This document shows positions 9,585-18,259 of a stretch of 64,000 bases of DNA, one piece after another. The notes beneath the pieces were generated by a model, which saw only the letters and a list, made by a program, of their open reading frames with translations, did not search any database and was not told the origin of the DNA. Within the stretch, counting starts at the first letter, position 1. Each line of letters opens with the position of its first letter. The position numbers and the translations under genes were made by a program. The DNA is from Thermoguttaceae bacterium (lineage in GTDB: Bacteria; Planctomycetota; Planctomycetia; Pirellulales; Thermoguttaceae), in contig JAGBAA010000141.1 in the NCBI GenBank assembly GCA_017939795.1, positions 1 through 64,000 on the forward strand. Direction: 5' to 3'.

Positions 9585-9612
9585 TTGACAAAAAACGCGT
9601 CTGTACTATAGT
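9585..9612 (+). promoter_or_regulatory. Promoter of hppA
   Basis: A consensus TTGACA (9585-9590), a 16-nt spacer and TATAGT (9607-9612). The predicted transcript starts near 9619, leaving a leader of about 84 nt. The strong match fits the highly biased codon use of the gene. Confidence 0.8.
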
Positions 9613-9702
9613 ATATCGATAATAGGGTCAATTTGCGACCTGAAACTAATGGTAATCATGTATTTATTTCCATAACATACTTTTTATTCCTGGGAGAGAA
9701 AA

Positions 9703-12700
9703 ATGAAAAAGTCCCTCTGCCGTCATTTCCTGACGCTCGCCGCTCTGGTGGCGTTCTCCGGAATGACCTTCGCGCAGGACGCTGCTGCTCCGGCTCCGGC
9801 CGCTGCTCCGGCTCCCGCTGCTGAAGTTGCCGCTCCGGCTCCGGCTCCGGCCGCTGCCCCGGCACCTGTCGCTGAAGTTGCCGCTCCGGCTCCGGTCGAA
9901 GCTGCCCCGGCACCCGTCGCTGAAGCTGCCGCTCCGGCTCCGGCCGAAGCTGCTCCGGCACCCGTCGCTGAAGCTGCCGCTCCGGCTCCGGCCGAAGCTG
10001 CTCCGGCACCCGTCGCTGAAGTCGCCGCTCCGGCTCCGGCCGAAGCTGCTCCGGCACCCGCCGCTGAAGCTGCCGCTCCTGTTCTGGCTGAAGCTGCTGC
10101 CGCTCCGGCTGGCTGCACCTGCAAAGATGGTGGCGAATGCACCTGTGAAGAAGGCAAGTGCACCTGCGGTACGACCTGCGCTGCCGCTGGCAACGACCTC
10201 TACTTCAAATTCTGGCTTGCCGCTCTGGCTGGTTCGGTCATCGCTCTCGTCTTCGCCGTCATCTTCTATAAGTCGATGATGAAAGCCGACGAAGGTAACG
10301 AAGAAATGATCTCCATCGCCGCAGCGGTCCGCGAAGGTGCCAATGCTTACCTCTGGCAGCAGTACAAGGTCGTCTTCTGGGCGTTCGTCGTCATTTGGGC
10401 GTTCCTCATGTACCTGGCCTTCGGTCTTGGCGTGCAGAACAAAATCGTCCCGTTCGCCTTCCTCACCGGTGGTTTCTTCTCCGGTCTGGCTGGCTGGTGC
10501 GGCATGAAAACCGCGACCCAGGCTTCCTCCCGTACCGCCGCCGGCGCCATGAAGTCCCTCAACCAGGGTCTCCAGGTCGCCTTCCGTTCCGGCGCTGTCA
10601 TGGGTCTGACCGTCGTCGGTCTCGGCCTTCTGGACATCGTCCTCTGGTTCGGCGCTCTGTACTGGGTCTTCCCGCAGTACGGCTGGGAAATGTCCCTGAC
10701 GGAAATCACCGTCGTCATGCTCTGCTTCGGTATGGGTGCTTCCACGCAGGCTCTGTTCGCCCGCGTCGGTGGTGGTATCTACACGAAGGCTGCTGACGTC
10801 GGCGCTGACCTCGTCGGTAAAGTCGAAGCCGGTATCCCGGAAGACGACAAACGTAACCCGGCCACCATCGCTGACAACGTCGGCGACAACGTCGGTGACG
10901 TCGCCGGTATGGGTGCTGACCTTTACGAATCCTACTGCGGATCCATCCTGTCCTCCGCCGCTCTTGGTGTTGCTGCTTATGCTGCCATGGGTGAAGGCCT
11001 CGACATCCAGATGAAAGCGCTCTTCCTCCCGATCCTCATCGCGGCGGTCGGCGTTGTTCTCTCCGTTCTCGGTATCTTCCTCGTCCGCACGGACGAAAAA
11101 GCTGACCAGGGTACGCTGCTCAAAGCTCTGGCGAAAGGCGTCAACCTTCCGTCCATCCTGATCGCTGTTGCTGCTTACTTCCTGGCCAGCAAACTCATGA
11201 TCGGTACGGCTCAGAACATTGGTTTCTCCGTCATCACCGGTCTTGTCGCCGGATGGCTCATCGGTAAGTGGACCGAATATCGTACCTCTTACGAATACAA
11301 ACCCACCCAGTTCATCGCTGGTCAGGGTAAAACCGGTCCGGCCACCGTCATCATCGCCGGTATTGCCGAAGGTATGTACAGCACCTGGGCTCCGGTCGTC
11401 ATCGTCGGCGTCGCCACGATCCTTTCGTTCGGTTTCGCCACGAGCTTCAACTTCACGGAAGTGAAACTCTTCGCGCTGGGTCTCTACGGTGTCGGTATCG
11501 CCGCCGTCGGTATGCTCTCCACGCTGGGTGTCACCCTCGCCACCGACGCTTACGGCCCGATCGCCGACAACGCCGGCGGTAACGCTGAAATGTCCGAACT
11601 TCCGCCGGAAGTCCGCGAACGTACTGACGCTCTTGACTCCCTCGGCAACACCACCGCTGCGACCGGTAAAGGTTTCGCTATCGGTTCTGCCGCTCTGACC
11701 GCTCTGGCTCTTCTGGCTGCCTACGTCGAAGAAGTCCGCGTCGGTTTCGAACGCTGGGGTGCCGTCGCTGTCGAACAGATCGAAGCGAATGAAGCCAACG
11801 CTCCTGGCTACTACAAAGTTTCTGAAAACTTCGTCGTTTACTACGAAGGTAAAGAAGCTACCGAAAAAGCCAAGGCTGAAAGCAAGTCCGAATACTTCCC
11901 GGTTTCCTACCTGGTCATGCCGGCTCAGGCCAACAATCCGAACGGCGATGCGATGATCTATCGCGGTGCTGAAACCACCTGGGCGCAGTCCAACGAAGCT
12001 TGGAAAGCTATCGACGCCAAAAAAGGCCCGGTTGCCATTTCTAACGAAGCTGCTCAGCTGATCCCGTTCATTCCGGCCACTGCGGAAGACAAACCGGATA
12101 TGGTCACGGTCAAAGCCGCGAACATGATGGACTGGATGAACTTCTACTCCTGCAACCTCCTCAACCCGAAAGTCCTCGTTGGTATCTTCATGGGCGCCAT
12201 GGCCGTGTTCGTGTTCGGTGCCATGACGATGATGGCCGTCGGCCGTGCCGCTTCCGGTATGGTTGAAGAAGTCCGTCGTCAGTTCCGCGAGATCCCGGGC
12301 ATCATGGAATACAAGAACAAGCCGGACTACAAGAAGCCGGTCGCCATCTCCACGCTGGCTGCCCAGAAGGAAATGATCGTTCCGTCCATGCTCGGTCTGA
12401 TCCTGCCGATCGTCGTTGGTCTCGTCCTCGGCGTCACGGGCGTCATTGGTCTTCTCGTTGGTGCTCTGACCTCCGGTTTCTGCGTCGCTGTCTACATGGC
12501 GAACGCCGGTGGTGCGTGGGACAATGCGAAGAAATACGTCGAAACGGGTGAATTCGGCGGCAAGAAGTCGGAAGCTCACAAAGCGACCGTCGTCGGCGAC
12601 ACCGTTGGCGACCCCTTCAAAGACACGACTGGTCCGTCCCTCAACATCATCATCAAGCTGATGTCCATGGTTTCCGTCGTCGCCGCTGGTCTGATCGTCC

Positions 12701-12720
12701 GCTACTATCTCCACTTCTAA
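9703..12720 (+). CDS. hppA: Membrane-bound ion-translocating pyrophosphatase with N-terminal Cys/Ala/Pro tail
   Basis: Predicted 1005-residue integral membrane enzyme coupling PPi hydrolysis to H+ and/or Na+ export; the family is usually 660-800 residues. GGGAGAG lies 6 nt before the start. Order: Sec signal (1-24); Ala/Pro/Glu repeats (about 27-135, including four 16-residue units); a cluster of seven Cys in CxC spacing (138-159); then the MPPase core from the first helix near 170. The PPi/Mg2+ motif KAADVGADLVGKVE with DDKRNPATIADNVGDNVGD lies at 362-399. GNTTAATGKGF (648-658) has Ala at the position that is Lys in K+-independent enzymes, so K+ dependence is predicted. About 135 extra residues (676-812) fill a loop expected to be periplasmic. 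Whether it pumps H+ or Na+ is not decided. Codon use is strongly biased, suggesting high expression. Confidence 0.95.
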   Translation: MKKSLCRHFLTLAALVAFSGMTFAQDAAAPAPAAAPAPAAEVAAPAPAPAAAPAPVAEVAAPAPVEAAPAPVAEAAAPAPAEAAPAPVAEAAAPAPAEAAPAPVAEVAAPAPAEAAPAPAAEAAAPVLAEAAAAPAGCTCKDGGECTCEEGKCTCGTTCAAAGNDLYFKFWLAALAGSVIALVFAVIFYKSMMKADEGNEEMISIAAAVREGANAYLWQQYKVVFWAFVVIWAFLMYLAFGLGVQNKIVPFAFLTGGFFSGLAGWCGMKTATQASSRTAAGAMKSLNQGLQVAFRSGAVMGLTVVGLGLLDIVLWFGALYWVFPQYGWEMSLTEITVVMLCFGMGASTQALFARVGGGIYTKAADVGADLVGKVEAGIPEDDKRNPATIADNVGDNVGDVAGMGADLYESYCGSILSSAALGVAAYAAMGEGLDIQMKALFLPILIAAVGVVLSVLGIFLVRTDEKADQGTLLKALAKGVNLPSILIAVAAYFLASKLMIGTAQNIGFSVITGLVAGWLIGKWTEYRTSYEYKPTQFIAGQGKTGPATVIIAGIAEGMYSTWAPVVIVGVATILSFGFATSFNFTEVKLFALGLYGVGIAAVGMLSTLGVTLATDAYGPIADNAGGNAEMSELPPEVRERTDALDSLGNTTAATGKGFAIGSAALTALALLAAYVEEVRVGFERWGAVAVEQIEANEANAPGYYKVSENFVVYYEGKEATEKAKAESKSEYFPVSYLVMPAQANNPNGDAMIYRGAETTWAQSNEAWKAIDAKKGPVAISNEAAQLIPFIPATAEDKPDMVTVKAANMMDWMNFYSCNLLNPKVLVGIFMGAMAVFVFGAMTMMAVGRAASGMVEEVRRQFREIPGIMEYKNKPDYKKPVAISTLAAQKEMIVPSMLGLILPIVVGLVLGVTGVIGLLVGALTSGFCVAVYMANAGGAWDNAKKYVETGEFGGKKSEAHKATVVGDTVGDPFKDTTGPSLNIIIKLMSMVSVVAAGLIVRYYLHF
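9883..10074 (+). repeat. 48-bp tandem repeat inside hppA
   Basis: Four near-identical 48-bp units encode APAPxEAAPAPxAExA (residues 61-124). Flanking sequence continues the same composition less regularly. Copy number is likely to vary between strains. Confidence 0.85.
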
Positions 12721-12755
12721 TCGTGGTTTAGCGAACTCAGAACCTGAGTAAAACT

Positions 12756-12788
12756 GGGCGCTGTCTTTTCAGGCAGCGTCCTTTTTTT
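12756..12788 (+). terminator. Intrinsic terminator of hppA
   Basis: GGGCGCTGTC (12756-12765) pairs with GGCAGCGTCC (12772-12781) through 10 bp including two G-U, followed by seven T. Confidence 0.92.
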
Positions 12789-13046
12789 ATGCAGATCGAA
12801 GAAAATGAGTACCCGATGCTGGTTTGGCTGGGAGAGGACGCTTTGGGTGGGAAAGGATCTGCATCGAATGCGCTGCGGCAGCATATGGAGCCAGAGGCTG
12901 GGATCTCTTGGATGGATTTCGGGAGCTGCGTTTGTCGTGTGAAATACTGTTCGGGTAACTCCAGTCTCTGGAAAACAGCAGGTCTGGAGCATTCAAAAAA
13001 TGGAGTGTGAGTCCAATTTTCGGGAAATTTTCTGTTTTCCACTACG
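12789..13046. other. Intergenic region between two convergent terminators
   Basis: A 73-codon frame runs through 12789-13010, but it starts inside the terminator T-tract, has no ribosome site and no recognisable sequence, so I do not call a gene. Confidence 0.5.
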
Positions 13047-13079
13047 TAAAAAGGCCAGCTTCTTGATGAAACTGGCCTT
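13047..13079 (-). terminator. Intrinsic terminator of the TolC-like gene
   Basis: On the minus strand AAGGCCAG (13072-13079) pairs with CTGGCCTT (13051-13058), followed by a short T run. It lies about 58 bp past the stop codon. Confidence 0.85.
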
Positions 13080-13136
13080 CTTTGAATCATTTTTCTCAGC
13101 AATTTCTGATGCGTGCCGGAATCATTCGTGGGCGGA

Positions 13137-14669
13137 CTAAATCGTTCCGACGGCGCGTTTCAGCTGGAACGAGGCGAGGATCGCGTCGCAGAGAGCTGTA
13201 CAGAAGTTGACGTCTGCCTGTGTTTTCAGTGAAACGGCCTGAAGATAGTCGGTGTGTGGTGCAATACCGCGCTGGAACTGACTTCGGACGATCTCGAGAT
13301 TGTGTTTTGCCTGCGCTACCGATTTTCGTGCGACTTCCAGACGCCCCCGGGCTTCCCGTTCATGGAGCCAGCATTGGCGGACCTGAAGTTCAATTCCGGA
13401 ACGTGCTTCGTCCCGCATTCGGTTGACTGCGGCCGTCTGGTGATCTGCCGCGCGCTGTTTTGCCCGGCTAACTCCTCCGTCGAATGGGGTCCAGACCATA
13501 CAGACGGCGGCCGAGGCGTAATTGTTTTCGCTGAGAGCTTCATTTTCCAGGTACGTGTACCCGCCGGCAAACGTCATGGAGGGAAGACGTTCCGAGCGGA
13601 ATTCCGTCTTTTTTGCCATGGATTCTGCTGCCTGTGCGGCAAGTTCACGAAGTTCCGGCCGATTTTCGAGTGCGGAGGCCGTCTGTTCTTCGAGCGGTCC
13701 GGAAAGGGGAGGGACTGCGATCGATTCCAGGAGGACCTCCGATTCCAGCGGACGGGCAAGATACCGATTGTACGCGGATTTTGAGAGGTCAAGTCCCTGC
13801 TGCGCCTGGAATATCTGCTGGTCGATTTCTGCTTTGGATACCTGGGCGGCGAGGAAAACGTTTTCTGTAATGATGCCCTGCTGAACGAGTTTTTCCGTAT
13901 TTTGAACGTGGATCTTCAGTTCCTGCTGTGTTTCCTGAAGGATCTGCATGATCCGGTTCATGCGGAGTACGAGAACGTAATTCTCCGCGACGTCCATTTT
14001 CAGGTCGAGCAGATCTTTTCGCTCTCCCTGTCTGGCTGCTTCTGCGCGGGCGTCTGCCTGCTGGATCTGACTCATGATCTTTCCGCCGGTAAAAAGCGGA
14101 AGGATCGCCTGTGTTGTAGAGACGAGCGTGTCCTGATCCATGACTGGAGCAGAATAGGAGGTCGGAAGTGCGCCAAGGACCGGGCCCAGCGACGGATTGG
14201 CCTGTGCGATGCCATTGAGAGACTGTCCGAAATTGATGTCGACGCTGGGTTCATCCGAAAGGACGGCATATGCTGTGGCGTTTGTGATGCGCGGCATTCG
14301 CGCACTTCGGGCCGCGGATGTTCCTGCTGCTGCGGCGGCAGTCATTTGCTGACTGGCCTTGAGCTGATTATTTTCCCGGATGGCGATCGCCCAGGCGTCT
14401 TCGAGTGTTTCGGAAAAAACGGAACTGCTGCACAAAACCGTCAGGATCCCGGTACAGAGAAGACCGCCGATCTGTTTGCTGTACTTGCGGAACTGCGAAA
14501 TAAAAGCGGGCTGATGGCGTTTTTTTGCAAAACGGGGCATCATCTGCAGGATCGCAGATCGCAGAGCCGGTCTATCGGCGTCAACGGCATGTATTTCGCG
14601 GGGACGAACATCCTGTATGGAGGCCGTCTGGCGGCGTAAATGTGTTTTTTGCTGGAATTTTCCGTTCAT
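13137..14669 (-). CDS. TolC-family outer-membrane efflux protein
   Basis: Predicted 510-residue outer-membrane channel of the OEP/TolC family. The mature part starts near SETLEDAWAIAIRENNQLKASQQM, the usual N-terminus of TolC-like coiled-coil barrels. Two OEP repeats follow, with long helices rich in Ala/Gln/Glu, and the sequence ends RAVGTI. The start is uncertain. ATG 14669 has GAGAGA upstream but places about 75 residues before the hydrophobic export segment GGLLCTGILTVLCSSSVFS; ATGs at 14540-14543 would give a more normal signal but lack a ribosome site. No adaptor or inner-membrane pump gene is adjacent, so the transported substrate is unknown. The gene is divergent from hflX and ends at its own terminator. 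Confidence 0.88.
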   Translation of the reverse strand: MNGKFQQKTHLRRQTASIQDVRPREIHAVDADRPALRSAILQMMPRFAKKRHQPAFISQFRKYSKQIGGLLCTGILTVLCSSSVFSETLEDAWAIAIRENNQLKASQQMTAAAAAGTSAARSARMPRITNATAYAVLSDEPSVDINFGQSLNGIAQANPSLGPVLGALPTSYSAPVMDQDTLVSTTQAILPLFTGGKIMSQIQQADARAEAARQGERKDLLDLKMDVAENYVLVLRMNRIMQILQETQQELKIHVQNTEKLVQQGIITENVFLAAQVSKAEIDQQIFQAQQGLDLSKSAYNRYLARPLESEVLLESIAVPPLSGPLEEQTASALENRPELRELAAQAAESMAKKTEFRSERLPSMTFAGGYTYLENEALSENNYASAAVCMVWTPFDGGVSRAKQRAADHQTAAVNRMRDEARSGIELQVRQCWLHEREARGRLEVARKSVAQAKHNLEIVRSQFQRGIAPHTDYLQAVSLKTQADVNFCTALCDAILASFQLKRAVGTI

Positions 14670-14944
14670 TTTTTCTCTCAAAATAGTCGGCTTTTGCGGA
14701 GCTCAGTTTTGCAGAAATCGGAACTTTACTTTTTGCAGAGAGACCGCTTTAATCGTATCGACTGCTAAATCCGTCAATTTGAGAAAAAACAGAAGAACTG
14801 GAATATGTTATCTATCTTCTCTATTTTGTTTTTGTAAAATGCAGAAATGTTGAGAGGAAAAGAAAATTTCGACAAAGCGGGATGGGGGGAGCGGAGGATG
14901 GATGAAAATTTTGTGAAATTTTGCGCAAAAAAGGGGACAGGGAC

Positions 14945-14972
14945 TTGAAAAAGTATGGTTCTTTGGTAAAAT
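14945..14972 (+). promoter_or_regulatory. Promoter of hflX
   Basis: TTGAAA (14945-14950), a 16-nt spacer and TAAAAT (14967-14972) preceded by TGG (extended -10), 85 bp before the chosen start. The rest of the 14670-15056 divergent gap shows no gene. Confidence 0.7.
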
Positions 14973-15056
14973 AGGAGAGCGATTTTATTTTTTTTGGCTC
15001 TCCGGAGATCTTTTTCGGCGGGCGTATCCTTTTGGGCCGTGTGCCCCAGAACTTTC

Positions 15057-16421
15057 ATGGAAGAACGAAACTCAGGCACCATCCTCAATGAAAAATCCTT
15101 TCTCGTGACCGTCCTTTTGCCGCAGCGTCCGACGGGCGGCGTGAATATTCTGGGCGATACGGGGGAAGAACCGCTTGACGAGCTTCGCGGACTTGCTGAG
15201 GCTGCCGGGACGGTAGTCGTGGGTGAGATGGTACAGCGTCGGGCTGCCATCGAGCCGTCGACGTACATCGGAAGCGGGAAAGTGCTTGAGTTGAAAGGGA
15301 TGCTTGAGAAGACCGAAGCTGACGTCGTGATCTTCGATAATGACCTGGCTCCGGGACAGACTCGCAATCTGGAAAAGGAACTGAATGTGAAAGTTCTTGA
15401 CCGGACGGAGCTGATCCTGGACATTTTCGCATCCCGGGCGCAGACAAAAGAGGCTCGGCTTGCGGTAGAGCTGGCACAGCTGGAGTATTCTTTGCCGCGT
15501 TTGAAGCGAATGTGGACGCACCTTTCGCGTCAGAAAAAGGGCGTTGGGCTTCGCGGACCTGGGGAAACGCAGCTGGAAACGGACCGGCGTCTGGCACAGA
15601 AGCGTATTGCGGATCTGAAGGCGGAGCTGACGATCGTTCAGCAGCGGAAGGAGCGTGAGGTCAAATCGCGGAGTCAAACGCGGACGGTGTCGCTCGTAGG
15701 GTACACGAATGCGGGAAAGAGCACACTGCTTAACGCGCTGACCGGATCGGACGTTTACGTGAAGGATCAGCTTTTCGCGACGCTCGACACACGCACGCGC
15801 CGCTGGACGCTTCCCGGTTGGGGGCCGATCCTGCTGAGCGATACGGTAGGGTTCGTGAGGAATCTGCCGCATCATCTTGTTGCGAGTTTCCGAGCGACTC
15901 TGGAAGAGGCGCGATGTGCGGATCTGCTTCTGCACGTGGCGGATGGAAGCAATCCGATGGTCATGTTCCAGATCCAGGCAGCGTATGAGGTTCTGGAGCA
16001 CCTTGGGATCGAAGAGAAAGATACGATCCTGGTCATCAACAAGATCGACGCATTCAAGAGCATGGACGAGAACGGAGAGCTGCCGACGCAGTACAATCTG
16101 CAGGCTCTTCTCAATCGCTATCCGAACGCCATGGGGATCAGTGCCAGAACGGGAGAGGGACTTCCGGAGCTGGCGCAGGCGGTCAGCGATATGCTCAGCC
16201 GCCATTTCCCTACGGTCGAGATCGAAATGTCCATCACCAACGGAAAACTTGCTGCGTATTTGGCGAATCATGGAGAAGTTTTCTCCCGCCAGTACCGCGA
16301 CGACGGCACGGTCGTCATTCGATGCAGGATCGCCGGGTCCTTCCTTGGAAAGATCCGGAATGAAGAGATGAAAATGACGCTCATCGACGGTGAACTTCCT
16401 GTATTTGAGGAGGAATATTGA
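15057..16421 (+). CDS. hflX: Ribosome-associated GTPase HflX
   Basis: Predicted 454-residue cytoplasmic GTPase that binds the 50S subunit and splits or rescues stalled ribosomes. The N-terminal HflX domain contains STYIGSGKVLEL and GPGETQLETDRR. The G domain has G1 GYTNAGKS, G3 DTVG and G4 NKID. The C-terminal region after about residue 370 is the usual small domain. ATG 15057 is chosen because the family begins shortly before the SFLVTVLLPQRP segment; a TTG 21 codons upstream is unlikely. No Shine-Dalgarno is seen. Length is normal for the family. It has its own promoter; the next gene is 108 bp downstream on the same strand. Confidence 0.96.
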   Translation: MEERNSGTILNEKSFLVTVLLPQRPTGGVNILGDTGEEPLDELRGLAEAAGTVVVGEMVQRRAAIEPSTYIGSGKVLELKGMLEKTEADVVIFDNDLAPGQTRNLEKELNVKVLDRTELILDIFASRAQTKEARLAVELAQLEYSLPRLKRMWTHLSRQKKGVGLRGPGETQLETDRRLAQKRIADLKAELTIVQQRKEREVKSRSQTRTVSLVGYTNAGKSTLLNALTGSDVYVKDQLFATLDTRTRRWTLPGWGPILLSDTVGFVRNLPHHLVASFRATLEEARCADLLLHVADGSNPMVMFQIQAAYEVLEHLGIEEKDTILVINKIDAFKSMDENGELPTQYNLQALLNRYPNAMGISARTGEGLPELAQAVSDMLSRHFPTVEIEMSITNGKLAAYLANHGEVFSRQYRDDGTVVIRCRIAGSFLGKIRNEEMKMTLIDGELPVFEEEY

Positions 16422-16529
16422 GCCGAGATCCCAATTCGTTTGAGAGCAGCCTGCAGTGCGGTTTTAGACGCAAAATTTAACGAATTTACCCAGTTTTAAA
16501 ATTTTTCAGAAAAGTAAAGGAATCGAAAC

Positions 16530-17813
16530 ATGACCTGGTTTTCTGCTGAGGGCCGTTTGAGCCGTGAAAATATCGTGGAACTCGTGTATCGTGCTGCGGA
16601 AGAAGCACGCCGTCAGATCTGTCGGGATCCTAAACGGGTCCTTCTGCTCCCGCCGGACATTACGCGTGCCCATAGCGGCGCGGGTTGGATCACGGAAGAA
16701 TTCTACAAAATTTTCTCTCAGACTGCGGAAGTCCACGTCATTCCGACGCTTGGCCAGCACGTGCCGCACACGGATGAGCAGAATCGCTGGATGTTCGGTT
16801 CGATCCCGCTTGACCGGATCCATGTGCATGACTGGAGAAATGGATCCCGGACGATCGGGGAAGTGTCTGTCGATTTCGTGAAGGAAGCCACGGCAGGCAA
16901 AGTGGATTGGGCGATCCCGGTATCGCTCGATAATTTCCTGCTTGACGGTGAGTGGGACCTCATCATCAACGTGGGACATGTCGTTCCGCACGAAGTTCTT
17001 GGATTCGCGAACCACAATAAAAACTACTTCATTGGTCTCGGCGGCAAACCGATGATCTGCGCCTCGCACATGGCGGCGGCGTGCTGCGGCATTGAAAACA
17101 ACCTTGGGACGCTGATCTCTCCGCTGCGTGCGTGCTATAATAAAGCGGAGGACGACTTTCTCGGCGATTTCCCCGACATGTATTTCGAAGTCGTGATGGC
17201 GTACGACGAAAATGGCGAACTGGGACACACGGGCGTCTACGTCGGAAATGATCTGGAGACGTATCTTGATGCCGCGAAAGCCTCGCGTGAGCAGAACATC
17301 ACGGTCGTTCCGCCGCTCAAAAAGGTCGTGGCCGTCATGCAGGGAGATGAATTTTACAGTACGTGGGTCGCGAACAAAGCGGTTTACCGAACGCGTAAAG
17401 CGATGGCGGATGACGGTGAACTCATCATTCTCGCGCCGGGACTGAAACGCTTTGGCGAGCAGGAAGACGTGGATATTCTGATCCGCAAGTACGGCTACTC
17501 CGGTACGGAAAATATCCTGAAACTCTGGAAAACCGAGCCGATGCTTCAGGACCTTACCCACGGTACGGCCCACCTGATCCATGGGTCCAGCGAAGGGCGT
17601 TTCCGCATTACGTATGCGCCGGGTCACCTGACGAAAGAAGAGATCGAAAGTGTTTGCTTCGGCTATGCAGACCTGAATGAGATGATGGCACTCTATGATC
17701 CTGCGAAGATGAAGAACGGTTTCAATACGATGCCGAATGGTGAGGAAGTCTACTATATCAGTACGCCTTCCGCCGGTCTCTGGACGACGGCTGAGAAATT
17801 GAATCAGGACTGA
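16530..17813 (+). CDS. LarA-like (DUF2088) nickel-pincer racemase/epimerase family protein
   Basis: Predicted 427-residue cytoplasmic enzyme of the lactate racemase LarA superfamily, which uses a nickel-pincer nucleotide to racemise or epimerise 2-hydroxy acids. Visible family landmarks: PPDITRAHSG (residues 41-50, the D-x-T-R region), GQHVPHTDE (75-83), VGHVVPHEVLGFANHNK (148-164, with K164 where the cofactor-bearing Lys is expected) and ASHMAAACCG (178-187). The start follows AAAGGA at good spacing. Substrate cannot be read: family members act on lactate, malate, gluconate-type and other hydroxy acids. The cofactor genes larB, larC and larE are not in this window, so the cofactor must come from elsewhere. 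A sugar-acid substrate is a guess only. Confidence 0.8.
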   Translation: MTWFSAEGRLSRENIVELVYRAAEEARRQICRDPKRVLLLPPDITRAHSGAGWITEEFYKIFSQTAEVHVIPTLGQHVPHTDEQNRWMFGSIPLDRIHVHDWRNGSRTIGEVSVDFVKEATAGKVDWAIPVSLDNFLLDGEWDLIINVGHVVPHEVLGFANHNKNYFIGLGGKPMICASHMAAACCGIENNLGTLISPLRACYNKAEDDFLGDFPDMYFEVVMAYDENGELGHTGVYVGNDLETYLDAAKASREQNITVVPPLKKVVAVMQGDEFYSTWVANKAVYRTRKAMADDGELIILAPGLKRFGEQEDVDILIRKYGYSGTENILKLWKTEPMLQDLTHGTAHLIHGSSEGRFRITYAPGHLTKEEIESVCFGYADLNEMMALYDPAKMKNGFNTMPNGEEVYYISTPSAGLWTTAEKLNQD

Positions 17814-18259
17814 GGTCGGCTGAAAAACTGGATCCTGTCTGAGGATCCTGCGGGATTTTCCTGTGGGATTTTCCTGCGTGAGCATTGGGCGGGGGATTTC
17901 GGAATGAGTCGAAATGCCCCGCTGTCGTTAAAGTTTTTTTAGACCGCATGTCCCGCGAAATTCATTTTCTTTCGGTGACTCTTGCGGAACGTAATTTTTT
18001 TCTGAACCATTCATTCGTCTTCATGCGTATATTGATTATGTTTGTATCGCGAATGAAAATTTTCTTTGAGGGACGGCTTTTGAGCCGTGATTTCATTTTA
18101 GTCGGATTTGCTGAAATACGATGAATCAAAGATACGGTTGACTTTTTTTGGGTGGTCAATTGGTGAAAGCAGCCTTGGGAAATGACGGCTGGTCAGTTTT
18201 CCGTTTTTTGACGAAGAAGGAATTTCGGCAAAAAGATTGGTTTTTTCCAGAGGGCAGAA
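17814..18259. other. Intergenic region, no gene seen
   Basis: This holds a GGATCC-rich dyad just after the LarA-like gene (no T-tract, so not a clear terminator), AT-rich sequence, and a short AGCC/GGCT dyad near 18170-18190. No convincing ORF or promoter could be fixed. Confidence 0.4.

Noticed and set aside
9664-12714. A 1016-codon open frame antisense to hppA
   Set aside because: It is a shadow of a strongly codon-biased gene. Its product is Asp/His/Arg-rich nonsense, while the sense strand has unmistakable MPPase motifs.
12789-13010. A 73-codon plus-strand frame after hppA
   Set aside because: It begins in the terminator T-tract, lacks a ribosome site, and lies between two facing terminators.
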